Shown here: piece by piece, positions 41,134 to 50,238 of the stretch | Layout of the letters: each line of letters begins with the position of its first letter | Position numbering within the stretch: position 1 is the stretch's first letter | Source: Aggregatibacter kilianii | GTDB lineage: Bacteria; Pseudomonadota; Gammaproteobacteria; Enterobacterales; Pasteurellaceae | DNA: 64,000 bases | Direction of reading: 5' to 3' | Assembly: GCF_003130255.1 (NCBI RefSeq) | Contig: NZ_NRCN01000001.1 | Span: forward strand, 372,001-436,000 | Notes under the pieces: generated by a model | Seen by the model: the letters and a program-made list of their open reading frames with translations, nothing else | The model's database searches: none | What the model was told of the DNA's origin: nothing | Position numbers and translations under genes: made by a program

Positions 41134-42867
41134 GTGAATATTCAATCTATTTTATCCGAAAAAATCAAACACGCGATGCTTTCTGCCGGTGCAGATTCGC
41201 AATGTGAAGCGTTGGTACGTCAATCGGGCAAAGTACAATTTGGTGACTATCAAGCTAACGGCATAATGCCTGCCGCAAAAAAATTAGGATTAAATCCGCG
41301 TGAATTTGCGCAAAAAGTCTTAGAAAAAGCCGAATTACAAGATATCGCAGAAAAAACGGAAATTGCCGGTCCGGGATTTATTAACATTTTCCTGAAAAAT
41401 GCTTGGCTTGCGGAAAATATCAATAACGCTGTAAAAGATCCAAAATTAGGCATACACAACCACGATAAACAAACCGTTGTTGCAGATTATTCCTCCCCGA
41501 ACGTTGCCAAAGAAATGCACGTTGGCCATTTACGCTCTACCATCATTGGCGATGCTGTAGTTCGTACACTTGAATTTTTAGGCAACCATGTTATCCGCGC
41601 CAACCATGTCGGTGACTGGGGAACCCAATTCGGTATGCTGATTGCTTATTTGGAAAAAATGGAAAATGAACATGCCAGCGAAATGGAATTGAGTGATTTA
41701 GAAGCCTTTTATCGTGCGGCTAAGAAACATTACGATGAAGATCCGGTATTTGCCGAAAAAGCCCGTAATTACGTGGTGAAATTACAAAGTGGCGATGAAT
41801 ACTGTCGCACTATGTGGAAAAAATTGGTGCATATCACTATGCAACAAAACCAACACAACTACGATCGTCTAAATGTCACCTTAACGGATAAAGATGTCAT
41901 GGGCGAAAGCCTTTATAACCCGATGTTGCCGGGGATTGTCGAAGATCTGAAAAAACAAGGTTTAGCCGTTGAAGATGACGGTGCGTTAGTGGTTTATTTG
42001 GACGAGTTTAAAAACAAAGACGGCGACCCTATGGGGGTTATCGTGCAGAAAAAAGACGGTGGTTTCCTTTACACCACCACCGACATTGCTGCCGCCAAAT
42101 ATCGTTATGAAACCTTAAAAGCCGACCGTGCGTTAGTGTTCTCCGATACGCGTCAAAGCCAACACATGCAACAAGCATGGCTCATCACCCGTAAAGCAGG
42201 CTATGTGCCGGACAGCTTCCAGTTGGAACACAAAAATTTCGGCATGATGTTAGGTAAAGACGGCAAGCCATTCAAAACCCGTAGTGGAGACACCGTAAAA
42301 CTGGCGGATTTATTAGATGAAGCGATTGAACGGGCGGGCGTATTAATTTCACAAAAATCCACCGCACTTTCTGATCAAGAAAAAGCGGATGTCATTGAGG
42401 CTGTCGGTATCGGCTCGGTGAAATATGCAGATTTATCCAAAAACCGCACCACGGATTATGTGTTCGATTGGGACAATATGTTGAGCTTTGAAGGCAACAC
42501 TGCGCCTTATATGCAATATGCCTACACCCGTATTCGTTCGATTTTCAATCGTAGTCAAATTGCTCTAAGCGAAGTGGAACAAGCCCAATTAAGCATTACA
42601 GATGAAAAAGAACGTGCTTTAGCAATCAAATTATTACAATTTGAAGAAGCTATTCAAATAGTAGCAAAAGACGGCACACCACACGTGCTTTGTGCTTATT
42701 TGTATGAGTTGGCAGGCGTGTTCTCTTCTTTCTATGAGCATTGCCCGATTTTAAATAACGAAGATCAACAGGTGAAATTAAGCCGTTTGAAATTGGCTTT
42801 ATTAACAGAACGAACCTTAAAACAAGGATTGGATTTACTCGGCATTAAAACCGTTGAGAAAATGTAA
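41134..42867 (+). CDS. argS: Arginine--tRNA ligase (GTG start)
   Basis: This 577-residue class I synthetase charges tRNA-Arg. It starts at a GTG codon with AAGG 7 nt upstream. The N-terminal tRNA D-loop-binding domain is followed by the HIGH-type motif in [17 protein letters not shown]. The FKTRSG loop takes the place of KMSKS, and the C-terminal domain has CPIL..E and [11 protein letters not shown]. The length equals that of E. coli ArgS. Confidence 0.96.
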   Translation: MNIQSILSEKIKHAMLSAGADSQCEALVRQSGKVQFGDYQANGIMPAAKKLGLNPREFAQKVLEKAELQDIAEKTEIAGPGFINIFLKNAWLAENINNAVKDPKLGIHNHDKQTVVADYSSPNVAKEMHVGHLRSTIIGDAVVRTLEFLGNHVIRANHVGDWGTQFGMLIAYLEKMENEHASEMELSDLEAFYRAAKKHYDEDPVFAEKARNYVVKLQSGDEYCRTMWKKLVHITMQQNQHNYDRLNVTLTDKDVMGESLYNPMLPGIVEDLKKQGLAVEDDGALVVYLDEFKNKDGDPMGVIVQKKDGGFLYTTTDIAAAKYRYETLKADRALVFSDTRQSQHMQQAWLITRKAGYVPDSFQLEHKNFGMMLGKDGKPFKTRSGDTVKLADLLDEAIERAGVLISQKSTALSDQEKADVIEAVGIGSVKYADLSKNRTTDYVFDWDNMLSFEGNTAPYMQYAYTRIRSIFNRSQIALSEVEQAQLSITDEKERALAIKLLQFEEAIQIVAKDGTPHVLCAYLYELAGVFSSFYEHCPILNNEDQQVKLSRLKLALLTERTLKQGLDLLGIKTVEKM

Positions 42868-42880
42868 TCTGACGCCCAAA

Positions 42881-42913
42881 CAATATCCCGTTCATTTGAG
42901 CGGGATTTTTTTT
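42881..42913 (+). terminator. Terminator after argS
   Basis: ATCCCG/CGGGAT arms around TTCATTTGAG are followed by eight T residues, 15 bp past the argS stop. Confidence 0.85.
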
Positions 42914-42955
42914 ATTTGTTAACAAACCGAATTGTCGATTCTAAGAAAATAGGCC

Positions 42956-42982
42956 AAAAAAAGTGCCTCAATAAGAGGCACT
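42956..42982 (-). terminator. Intrinsic terminator of the candidate CRP-controlled RNA
   Basis: An 8-bp stem AGTGCCTC/GAGGCACT with a 5-nt loop is followed by seven T residues on the minus strand. No minus-strand protein gene precedes it between here and 43226, and ydgA has its own terminator at 43147-43195. Confidence 0.85.
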
Positions 42983-43033
42983 ACTCGGAAAGCAAAATAT
43001 GTTTGGCTATTGATATAGCACTTATTTTTATTA
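42956..43033 (-). ncRNA. Candidate CRP-controlled small RNA (about 78 nt)
   Basis: On the minus strand a promoter (TTGCTT, 17 bp, TATCCT) is followed by about 78 nt and a strong terminator, with no ORF. The RNA begins with a GCACT/AGTGC hairpin (possibly extended by TTGGC/GCCAA). A single-stranded stretch with TTTTGCTTTCC follows, then the AGTGCCTC/GAGGCACT terminator with seven T residues. A CRP-like site is centred about 60 bp before the start. I do not recognise a known RNA family. Confidence 0.62.
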
Positions 43034-43039
43034 GTGCCA

Positions 43040-43068
43040 AGGATACTGAATAAACCATCATAAAGCAA
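43040..43068 (-). promoter_or_regulatory. Promoter of the candidate CRP-controlled RNA
   Basis: TTGCTT (43063-43068) and TATCCT (43040-43045) on the minus strand are 17 bp apart. The predicted start is near 43033. Confidence 0.55.
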
Positions 43069-43085
43069 ATGGTTATAGGTTAATT

Positions 43086-43101
43086 TGTGAGCTAAATCAC
43101 G
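43086..43101. promoter_or_regulatory. CRP-like site before the candidate small RNA
   Basis: CGTGA-N6-TCACA on the minus strand has one mismatch to consensus. Its centre at 43093.5 is about 60 bp upstream of the predicted RNA start, the class I spacing seen at lac. Confidence 0.65.
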
Positions 43102-43146
43102 GTTTTACATAAAATTTACCCTACTCCAAAATTAACTTTACAAATA

Positions 43147-43195
43147 AAAAAGTGCAGTCGATTTTCAAAACATTTAAAAATCTCACCGCACTTTT
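43147..43195 (-). terminator. Terminator after ydgA
   Basis: AAAAGTGC(A)GT pairs with AC(C)GCACTTTT, an imperfect uptake-signal pair, followed by T residues on the minus strand. Confidence 0.55.
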
Positions 43196-43225
43196 AATCC
43201 ATTAATGGGAATAGATTAATCTAAA

Positions 43226-44659
43226 TTATTGCCCCATCGACATCATGGCTAAAAACAGGATAGAAACCACTTGCTCTTCCGGAATCACTTGACCGTTTAA
43301 TTTCAACTCGCCTTTTTCCAACACAAGATCCAATTTCACTTGTTTGCCGTCATCCACTAAGATGCCTTGTTGAACGCCTTGTTTTATGTCTTGTTCAATC
43401 TCCGTAGCTGCCATTTTGGTTGCTTGTTCTTTATCTAAACTTGGTGACTGCAATCCGGTGGCAACCTGTTCAACCAACGCTTCTTTATTAACATCCACTT
43501 TAAAAATAAAGTGATTGAATAAGTTGAAGATTTTACCTTCTGCCAATAAGTTCTCAAAATCGGAATTAGCAATGGAAAAATCTAAATTACCGACCAGTTT
43601 ACCTTTTTTATTGGTTAAGGTTGGTGTAAAAATAAATTGAGGTTGGGTATTAAGGAATTTTTTGACCGCTGCGATTTCCTCATCACTTAAGTCTTCTTTT
43701 TTCTGTTTAGCTGCTTCGGTAAAAATATGCATTAATTGGTTGAAGGTTTCACCATCAACATGATTAAAAGCCGAATCAATGTTTAAATCGCCAAACTCCG
43801 CTTGATTATAAGTAAAGCCGTTAGCAACTATTTTAGCGGCGGAATCTAGGAACTTCTCTTTTCGCACCGTATTGAAATCCATTTTCCAATCTTTAATGCC
43901 AAAGTGGTTTACCTTGCCTTCAGTATCCGTGTCGGTAATTTTAACCGCACCTCCGGAAACAAATTGCTTGCCGGTGGTCACATAGTCCCACTCCGGAATC
44001 CGCCCATAATTAGCGTCAATTTTCACGTTCTCAAGTTCAAAACCGCTTTTTTTAGTAGCTTCGTTGTACACAAGTTTAGAAAGGGCCAAATCAAGTTTAT
44101 TAATCCCCTCACGTACAAAACCGAATTTTAGTTCAAAACCGTTGATGGCTAATGTACCATCTTTCATGGTAGCCTCAAATGGCACCAACTCCAGTTTGGA
44201 ATCGCCGCTTTGGGTATAGCTAACAGAGGTGGTGACCGTAATCGGTGTTTTGCCTTTAGTAGCATCAAACCAAGGCGCCGTTGTGTCGTTTTTGGTGATT
44301 TGATCGATACTGGAGAACATACTTGGCGCAAAATTAAAACGACTAAGCTGATTTAACGGCAATGGGCCATGATATAGCGTGCCTTCAAATGGTAACACCC
44401 AAGTTTTACTTGAATCATTAAGTGAACTCACAAGAACTTCATATTTGGTTTTTGAACTGAACAAACCACGTTCAAAAGAAACGTTATCAAATCGAATATC
44501 CAAGCCTAAAGAATAGGCGGATTTATTAATATCGTTATTGGCAAGATTAATTTGACGGGCAAATTCCGTTTCGGCAACTTTACCGGTGTACCAAGCACCA
44601 CCGCCCCAAGCGGCGCCTAATGCAATAACGATTCCTAAAGCTAACGCTGATTTTTTCAT
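43226..44659 (-). CDS. ydgA: YdgA family protein (DUF945)
   Basis: This 477-residue protein has an uncleaved-looking N-terminal membrane segment (LALGIVIALGAAWGGGAWYTG) followed by a long periplasmic domain. The blocks RGLFSSKTKYEV, FEGTLYHGPLP and LTNKKGKLVGNLDFSI are typical of DUF945. YdgA-type proteins of E. coli are inner-membrane-anchored and of poorly known function. The gene is monocistronic on the minus strand. Confidence 0.87.
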   Translation of the reverse strand: MKKSALALGIVIALGAAWGGGAWYTGKVAETEFARQINLANNDINKSAYSLGLDIRFDNVSFERGLFSSKTKYEVLVSSLNDSSKTWVLPFEGTLYHGPLPLNQLSRFNFAPSMFSSIDQITKNDTTAPWFDATKGKTPITVTTSVSYTQSGDSKLELVPFEATMKDGTLAINGFELKFGFVREGINKLDLALSKLVYNEATKKSGFELENVKIDANYGRIPEWDYVTTGKQFVSGGAVKITDTDTEGKVNHFGIKDWKMDFNTVRKEKFLDSAAKIVANGFTYNQAEFGDLNIDSAFNHVDGETFNQLMHIFTEAAKQKKEDLSDEEIAAVKKFLNTQPQFIFTPTLTNKKGKLVGNLDFSIANSDFENLLAEGKIFNLFNHFIFKVDVNKEALVEQVATGLQSPSLDKEQATKMAATEIEQDIKQGVQQGILVDDGKQVKLDLVLEKGELKLNGQVIPEEQVVSILFLAMMSMGQ

Positions 44660-44772
44660 GATATGTCCTTAACAAAGTGATAGGTATTAAAAATAATCCG
44701 AGTAATCTAGCATAAATTAAAAAGGGATCAATTCATCAACAAAATAAAAATGAAAAAATTTTAATTTTCTCC

Positions 44773-44800
44773 CTTGAAGTTCACCTTTTTAACCTTATTT
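44773..44800 (+). promoter_or_regulatory. Candidate heat-shock (sigma-32) promoter of dnaK
   Basis: CTTGAA (44773-44778) and CCTTATTT (44793-44800) are 14 bp apart, close to the sigma-32 consensus CTTGAAA and CCCCATNT. It lies about 140 bp before dnaK. Confidence 0.5.
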
Positions 44801-44942
44801 TACAGAAACGAATCAGGATTTGACCGCACTTTAGGTTCATTGAAAAAAATTTAAAAATAAACTTGAAATGCGAAATTCAATCCACATCTTACAATCCGTA
44901 AACCATTACACCGAATTTAAAATTTCACTTAGGAGAAAACAA

Positions 44943-46844
44943 ATGGGAAAAATTATTGGTATTGACTTAGGTACAACAAACTCTTGCGTCGCCGTGATGG
45001 ATGGCGATAAACCACGCGTGATTGAAAACGCAGAAGGCGATCGTACCACCCCGTCAATCATTGCTTATACAAACGATAACGAAATTTTAGTAGGCCAACC
45101 GGCAAAACGCCAAGCGGTCACCAACCCGAAAAACACCTTATTTGCGATCAAACGTTTAATCGGTCGTCGTTTTGAAGATGCTGAAGTAAAACGTGATATC
45201 GACATCATGCCATTTACTATTACAAAAGCCGATAATGGCGACGCATGGGTTGAAGTGAAAGGCGACAAATTAGCACCTCCGCAAATTTCTGCCGAAGTGT
45301 TGAAAAAAATGAAAAAAACCGCCGAAGATTTCTTGGGCGAACCGGTTACTGAAGCGGTTATTACCGTGCCTGCCTACTTTAACGATGCGCAACGTCAAGC
45401 AACCAAAGATGCAGGTCGTATCGCAGGCCTAGAAGTTAAACGTATCATCAACGAGCCTACTGCAGCCGCACTAGCTTACGGCTTAGATAAAGGTCAAGGT
45501 AACAAAACTATCGCGGTTTACGACTTAGGGGGCGGTACATTCGACTTATCTATCATCGAAATTGATGAAGTGGGTGGCGAAAAAACCTTTGAAGTATTGG
45601 CAACCAACGGTGATACTCACTTAGGGGGGGAAGACTTCGATAACCGTGTGATCAACTATTTAGTCGATGAATTCCAAAAAGAACAAGGCATTGACTTACG
45701 CAAAGATCCGCTTGCAATGCAACGTTTAAAAGAAGCCGGTGAAAAAGCAAAAATTGAGCTTTCTTCCGCCCAACAAACCGATGTAAATCTTCCTTACATC
45801 ACAGCGGATGCAACCGGTCCTAAACACTTAAACATCAAGTTGACTCGTGCGAAATTAGAATCCTTAGTGGAAGATTTAGTGGCGAAATCCCTTGAGCCGG
45901 TAAAAGTTGCATTAAACGATGCCGGATTAACAGCGTCTCAAATTGATGATGTTATTCTCGTGGGCGGTCAAACCCGTATGCCATTAGTACAACAAAAAGT
46001 AGAAGAATTCTTCGGCAAAGCACCACGTAAAGACGTGAACCCGGATGAAGCTGTTGCAATTGGTGCAGCGGTACAAGGTGGTGTGTTAGCCGGTGATGTG
46101 AAAGACGTATTGTTGTTAGACGTTACCCCATTATCATTGGGTATCGAAACCATGGGCGGTGTGATGACCACCTTAATTGAGAAAAACACGACGATTCCAA
46201 CCAAAAAATCGCAAGTGTTCTCAACGGCGGAAGATAACCAAAGTGCGGTAACCATTCATGTGTTACAAGGTGAACGTAAACAGGCTTCTGCCAATAAATC
46301 TTTAGGTCAATTCAACCTTGAAGGCATCAACCCTGCTCCGCGTGGTATGCCACAAATTGAAGTGACCTTCGACATCGACGCAGACGGTATCATCCATGTT
46401 TCTGCGAAAGACAAAGGCACCGGTAAAGAACAACAAATCACCATTAAAGCGTCTTCCGGTTTAAGTGATGAAGAAATTCAACAAATGGTACGTGATGCCG
46501 AAGCGAACGCAGAGTCTGACCGTAAATTTGAAGAATTAGTACAAGCCCGCAACCAAGCAGATCACCTTGTACACAGCACCCGCAAACAATTAAGTGAAGC
46601 CGGTGACAATGTGCCAGCCGCAGATCGTGCAGCTATCGAAAGCGCATTAAGCGACTTAGAAACTGCCGCAAAAGGCGAAGACAAAGCAGTGATTGAAGCC
46701 AAACTTCAAGCCCTTGCCGAAGTTGCACAAAAACTTGCACAAACTGCTCAACCGCAAGGCGAGCCACAACAAGCTCAAAGCAACAGCAAACCAAATGATG
46801 ATGTTGTTGATGCTGAGTTTGAAGAAGTGAAAGATAATAAGTAA
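44943..46844 (+). CDS. dnaK: Chaperone DnaK (Hsp70)
   Basis: DnaK is the main Hsp70 chaperone. The start [14 protein letters not shown] at 44943 follows AGGAG and gives 633 residues; an in-frame ATG at 44868 is upstream of this site and is not used. Phosphate loops IDLGTTNSC and [12 protein letters not shown], the linker [19 protein letters not shown] and the acidic tail [12 protein letters not shown] are intact. Unusually for the group, dnaJ is not directly downstream: two unrelated genes intervene. Confidence 0.97.
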   Translation: MGKIIGIDLGTTNSCVAVMDGDKPRVIENAEGDRTTPSIIAYTNDNEILVGQPAKRQAVTNPKNTLFAIKRLIGRRFEDAEVKRDIDIMPFTITKADNGDAWVEVKGDKLAPPQISAEVLKKMKKTAEDFLGEPVTEAVITVPAYFNDAQRQATKDAGRIAGLEVKRIINEPTAAALAYGLDKGQGNKTIAVYDLGGGTFDLSIIEIDEVGGEKTFEVLATNGDTHLGGEDFDNRVINYLVDEFQKEQGIDLRKDPLAMQRLKEAGEKAKIELSSAQQTDVNLPYITADATGPKHLNIKLTRAKLESLVEDLVAKSLEPVKVALNDAGLTASQIDDVILVGGQTRMPLVQQKVEEFFGKAPRKDVNPDEAVAIGAAVQGGVLAGDVKDVLLLDVTPLSLGIETMGGVMTTLIEKNTTIPTKKSQVFSTAEDNQSAVTIHVLQGERKQASANKSLGQFNLEGINPAPRGMPQIEVTFDIDADGIIHVSAKDKGTGKEQQITIKASSGLSDEEIQQMVRDAEANAESDRKFEELVQARNQADHLVHSTRKQLSEAGDNVPAADRAAIESALSDLETAAKGEDKAVIEAKLQALAEVAQKLAQTAQPQGEPQQAQSNSKPNDDVVDAEFEEVKDNK

Positions 46845-46964
46845 TTTCACTCTCACTAAAATAGAAGGGCGTAGCAATACGCCCTTTTGGTGTATTCATC
46901 AACCACAATTTTTCCTGACTTTATTTAAAAAAGTGAAGTCAGGAAAAATAAACCAGGAGGACAA

Positions 46965-47363
46965 ATGGCGTTAAAACTCTACCCAATCGTACAACAACGC
47001 TTAAATAACAACATAGCAAATGAGATAATCCCAACCCTTTGGCAAAATAATCTCGATAAACTACCACAAGGTCACTATTGTTATGGCATTTATTTTAATT
47101 ATGCTACGAATCACCAAGCAGACTATGATTTTGCGATTGCAAGTGAAGCAGTATTAGAGACAGATATCCCGGCGATTGAAATTGAAGATTTGAGTTTCTA
47201 CGAAGTTTTTCGTTGCAAAGTAGATGAAATTTATCAAACATGGCAACTGATCTGGAAAAAAGAACAACAAGGTTTACTTAAGCGGGCTTATTCGGTGGAT
47301 GTTGAAAAATACCACCCTGATGGTCTGGTAGAAATTTATATCGCTGTTGTACCACATTGCTAA
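46965..47363 (+). CDS. GyrI-like effector-binding domain protein
   Basis: This 132-residue cytoplasmic protein shows the pattern of the AraC effector-binding/GyrI-like fold. The C-terminal half reads IYQTWQLIWKKEQQG...YSVDVEKYHPDGLVEIYIAVVP, with the conserved aromatic, Glu and YIAV strand. It has no DNA-binding domain. An AGGAGGA site precedes the start. It lies between dnaK and an O-acetylhomoserine sulfhydrylase-like gene; its ligand is unknown. Confidence 0.72.
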   Translation: MALKLYPIVQQRLNNNIANEIIPTLWQNNLDKLPQGHYCYGIYFNYATNHQADYDFAIASEAVLETDIPAIEIEDLSFYEVFRCKVDEIYQTWQLIWKKEQQGLLKRAYSVDVEKYHPDGLVEIYIAVVPHC

Positions 47364-47366
47364 GCT

Positions 47367-47405
47367 CAAAGTGCGTAAAATTTTATAAAAAATGACCGCA
47401 CTTTA
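47367..47405 (+). terminator. Terminator after the GyrI-like gene
   Basis: AAAGTGCG and CGCACTTT arms from two uptake signals surround an AT-rich loop; the following tract is TACTT, so it is moderate. Confidence 0.5.
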
Positions 47406-47440
47406 CTTCCCCAAAACCAACGCAACCCAAGGAAAACATA

Positions 47441-48709
47441 ATGGAATTTGCAACAAAATGTCTCCATGCCGGATACACCCCTAAAAATGGTGAGCCTCGC
47501 GTTCAACCCATCGTACAAAGCACGACTTACACTTATGACTCTGCGGAAGAAATCGGTAAATTATTTGATTTGCAAGCGACTGGCTATTTCTATACTCGCC
47601 TGGCAAATCCAACCACGAATGCCGCAGAAGAAAAACTTACCGCACTTGAAGGTGGCGTGGCGACAATGTGTACGGCTTCAGGACAATCTGCGGTTTTTTA
47701 TGCAATGCTGAATATTTTAGAAGCCGGCGATCACTTTATTTCCTCTTCTTATGTATACGGTGGTACTTATAATTTATTTGCACACACCTTCAAAAAAATG
47801 GGGATTGAAGTGAGCTTTGTGGATCAAGATTTACCGCTCGAAGAACTCAAAAAAGCCATTCGTCCAAATACCAAAGCCATCTTCGCTGAAACCATTGCAA
47901 ACCCGGCATTACGCGTATTGGATATTGAAAAGTTTGCCGCCTTAGCGAAAACTGCGCAAGCACCGTTATTAATTGACAATACCTTTGCAACCCCGTATTT
48001 TTGTCGTCCAATCGAATTTGGTGCAAACGTGGTAATTCACAGCACGTCCAAATATTTAGATGGTCATGCTATTGCGCTTGGCGGCTCCATTACAGATGGC
48101 GGAAATTTTGATTGGAACAACGGAAAATATCCACAATTAAGCACTCCGGACCACACTTACCACGGCTTGGTTTATACGGAAACTTTTGGTCCTGCAGCGT
48201 ATATTGTTAAAGCTCGTGTGCAATTAATGCGTGATTTAGGCGCAACGCCTGCACCGCAAAACAGTTTCCTACTCAATGTAGGCATGGAAACCCTCGCACT
48301 GCGTATGCAACGTCATTATGAAAATGCGCAAGCTGTAGCCGAGTTTTTAGAAAAACATCCACAAGTGACAAAAGTCAATTATCCCGGCTTGGCCGGTGCC
48401 CCTGATTACACACTCAAACAAAAGTACTTACCAAACGGTTTATGTGGCGTAATCTCTTTTGAAATTAAAGGTGGTAAAGAAACCGCGGCAAAATGGTTAA
48501 ATGCCTTACAACTGGTATCACGCGAGGTACACGTGGCAGATATTCGCACTTGTGCGTTACACCCTGCAACCTCAACACACCGCCAATTAAGCGAGACAGA
48601 GTTAGAAAAAACAGGCATTTCCACAGGATTAATCCGTCTTTCTTGTGGCATTGAAAGTATTCAAGATATTTTGGCTGACTTAGAACAAGCATTCAAGGCT
48701 GCAAAATGA
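47441..48709 (+). CDS. O-acetylhomoserine aminocarboxypropyltransferase/cysteine synthase family
   Basis: This 422-residue PLP enzyme of the Cys/Met-metabolism family adds sulfide to O-acetyl-homoserine (or -serine) to form homocysteine. The PLP Lys is codon 204 in HSTSKYLDGHAIALGG. The substrate loop YFYTRLANPTTNAAEEKLTALE and C-terminal RLSCGIESIQDILADLEQAF are typical. It stands between dnaK and dnaJ. Together with metC at 51504-52697 the region offers two routes to homocysteine. Confidence 0.9.
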   Translation: MEFATKCLHAGYTPKNGEPRVQPIVQSTTYTYDSAEEIGKLFDLQATGYFYTRLANPTTNAAEEKLTALEGGVATMCTASGQSAVFYAMLNILEAGDHFISSSYVYGGTYNLFAHTFKKMGIEVSFVDQDLPLEELKKAIRPNTKAIFAETIANPALRVLDIEKFAALAKTAQAPLLIDNTFATPYFCRPIEFGANVVIHSTSKYLDGHAIALGGSITDGGNFDWNNGKYPQLSTPDHTYHGLVYTETFGPAAYIVKARVQLMRDLGATPAPQNSFLLNVGMETLALRMQRHYENAQAVAEFLEKHPQVTKVNYPGLAGAPDYTLKQKYLPNGLCGVISFEIKGGKETAAKWLNALQLVSREVHVADIRTCALHPATSTHRQLSETELEKTGISTGLIRLSCGIESIQDILADLEQAFKAAK

Positions 48710-48718
48710 CGATCGTCA

Positions 48719-48741
48719 AGGCAGGCAATTTTGTCTGCCTC
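48719..48741 (+). terminator. Hairpin after the sulfhydrylase gene
   Basis: AGGCAG/CTGCCT arms with a 10-nt loop lie 10 bp past the stop, followed by only a short T-rich tract. Confidence 0.5.
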
Positions 48742-48780
48742 TTTGAACGACGACAAAATAATATCGCAAAGGAAATATAG

Positions 48781-48813
48781 ATGACTCGTTTTGGTTTGTT
48801 GACTTTATTTTAG
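48781..48813 (+). CDS. Possible 10-residue leader peptide before dnaJ
   Basis: ATG at 48781 follows AAAGGA by about 8 nt and encodes MTRFGLLTLF before a stop at 48811-48813. GTTTTGGTTTGTT (48788-48800) inside it can pair with AACAAACGAAAAC (48819-48831). Whether it is translated is unknown; it could also be a chance ORF. Confidence 0.25.
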   Translation: MTRFGLLTLF

Positions 48814-48975
48814 CTGTAAACAAACGAAAACAAGCCAGGTCACGTTTTATAAATTAATGTGTTGACTCTTGATATTTCGGCCTTTCGGCATCATTTTTGT
48901 CTTTAAATATGTTGTTCACACAATACATAATCACAAAAGTAGAATTTTATATCTTAAACGGAAAACTGAGACATT

Positions 48976-50100
48976 ATGGCAAAAAAAGATTATTACGACG
49001 TTCTTGGTGTTGAACGTGGTGCGGATGAAAAAGAAATTAAACGTGCTTACAAAAAGCTCGCAATGCAATATCACCCGGACAGAACCAAAGGGGATAAAGA
49101 AAAAGAAGAGAAATTCAAGGAAATTCAAGAAGCCTATGAAATTCTAAGTGATAAGCAAAAGCGCGCTAATTATGACCAATACGGCCACGCTGCATTCGAA
49201 CAAGGCTTTGGTGCCGGCGGTGGTTTTGGTGGTGCAGATTTTGGTGATATTTTTGGAGATATGTTCGGTGACATCTTTGGTAGCGGCGGACGCGGACGCC
49301 AACGCGTCGTGCGTGGTGATGACTTACGTTACGACCTTGAAGTCACACTTGAAGAAGCCGTAAAAGGCACAACCAAAGACATCAAAATCCATACTTTGGC
49401 TCCTTGTGAAACTTGTCATGGCACCGGTGCTGAAGCAGGCTCTAAAGTAGAAACCTGCCCACATTGTCATGGTTCCGGCCGCTTACGTCGCCAACAAGGT
49501 TTCTTTGTGACTGAACAACCTTGTCATTTCTGTCATGGCAGCGGTAAGAAAATTGAAAAACCATGTAAAACCTGCCACGGTGATGGCAGAGTGAATAAAC
49601 CGAAAAACCTTTCCGTAAAAATCCCGGCAGGCGTGGATACAGGAAATCAATTACGGTTATCAGGCGAAGGCGCAGCAGGTGAAAATGGCGCACCGGCAGG
49701 CGATTTATACGTAGTTATTCACGTTAAAGAGCACCATATTTTTGAGCGTGACGGTAGCAATCTTTATTGCGAAGTGCCGATCAGTTTCACTATGGCAGCG
49801 CTTGGTGGTGAAATTGAAGTACCAACCTTAGACGGCAGAGTAAAACTGCGTATTCCGGAAGAAACCCAAACCGGCAAATTATTCCGTATGCGTGGAAAAG
49901 GCGTTACTTCAACCCGTAGCGGTTATGCCGGTGATTTAATTTGTCGCATCATTGTAGAAACACCGGTAAAACTCAGTGAAGAGCAGAAAGAATTATTACG
50001 TAAGCTCGAAGAAAGCCTAGAAGGACAAAGCAAACAGCGTCCAAAATCTTCTAGCTTTTTAGACGGCGTAAAACGTTTCTTTGATGATTTGACAAAGTAA
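48976..50100 (+). CDS. dnaJ: Chaperone protein DnaJ (Hsp40)
   Basis: DnaJ stimulates the DnaK ATPase. The 374 residues include the J domain with HPD (YHPDRTKG), a Gly/Phe-rich linker, four zinc-binding CxxCxGxG repeats ([32 protein letters not shown]) and the C-terminal substrate domains. It is 2.1 kb from dnaK. A CTTGAT sequence at 48868 could belong to its own heat-shock promoter, but the -10 is poor. Confidence 0.97.
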   Translation: MAKKDYYDVLGVERGADEKEIKRAYKKLAMQYHPDRTKGDKEKEEKFKEIQEAYEILSDKQKRANYDQYGHAAFEQGFGAGGGFGGADFGDIFGDMFGDIFGSGGRGRQRVVRGDDLRYDLEVTLEEAVKGTTKDIKIHTLAPCETCHGTGAEAGSKVETCPHCHGSGRLRRQQGFFVTEQPCHFCHGSGKKIEKPCKTCHGDGRVNKPKNLSVKIPAGVDTGNQLRLSGEGAAGENGAPAGDLYVVIHVKEHHIFERDGSNLYCEVPISFTMAALGGEIEVPTLDGRVKLRIPEETQTGKLFRMRGKGVTSTRSGYAGDLICRIIVETPVKLSEEQKELLRKLEESLEGQSKQRPKSSSFLDGVKRFFDDLTK

Positions 50101-50122
50101 GATTAATAAAATATTTGAAAGC

Positions 50123-50165
50123 AAAGTGCGGTAGAAATTCTTAGTATTTCTACCGCACTTTTTTT
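50123..50165 (+). terminator. Terminator after dnaJ made of paired uptake signals
   Basis: AAAGTGCGGTAGAAAT and its complement form a perfect 16-bp stem with a 7-nt loop, followed by T residues. Confidence 0.88.
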
Positions 50166-50192
50166 GTTAAAGCTCAAGAAGTTAGACAAAAA

Positions 50193-50219
50193 AAAAGACC
50201 GACATAATGTCGGTCTTTT
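50193..50219 (-). terminator. Terminator after the porin gene
   Basis: GACCGACA/TGTCGGTC with flanking A and T tracts; on the minus strand it follows the porin stop by about 20 bp. Confidence 0.85.
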
Positions 50220-50238
50220 CAATGAGAATTAACTCAAA

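Noticed and set aside
44868-44942. 25-codon N-terminal extension of DnaK
   Set aside because: DnaK universally begins [14 protein letters not shown]; an AGGAG ribosome site lies directly before 44943.
46633-46908. Minus-strand frames opposite the dnaK 3' end
   Set aside because: They are antisense shadows of the DnaK C-terminal domain without start signals.
48869-49147. Plus-strand frame overlapping the dnaJ start
   Set aside because: It runs out of frame through the strongly conserved J-domain codons of dnaJ and lacks homology.
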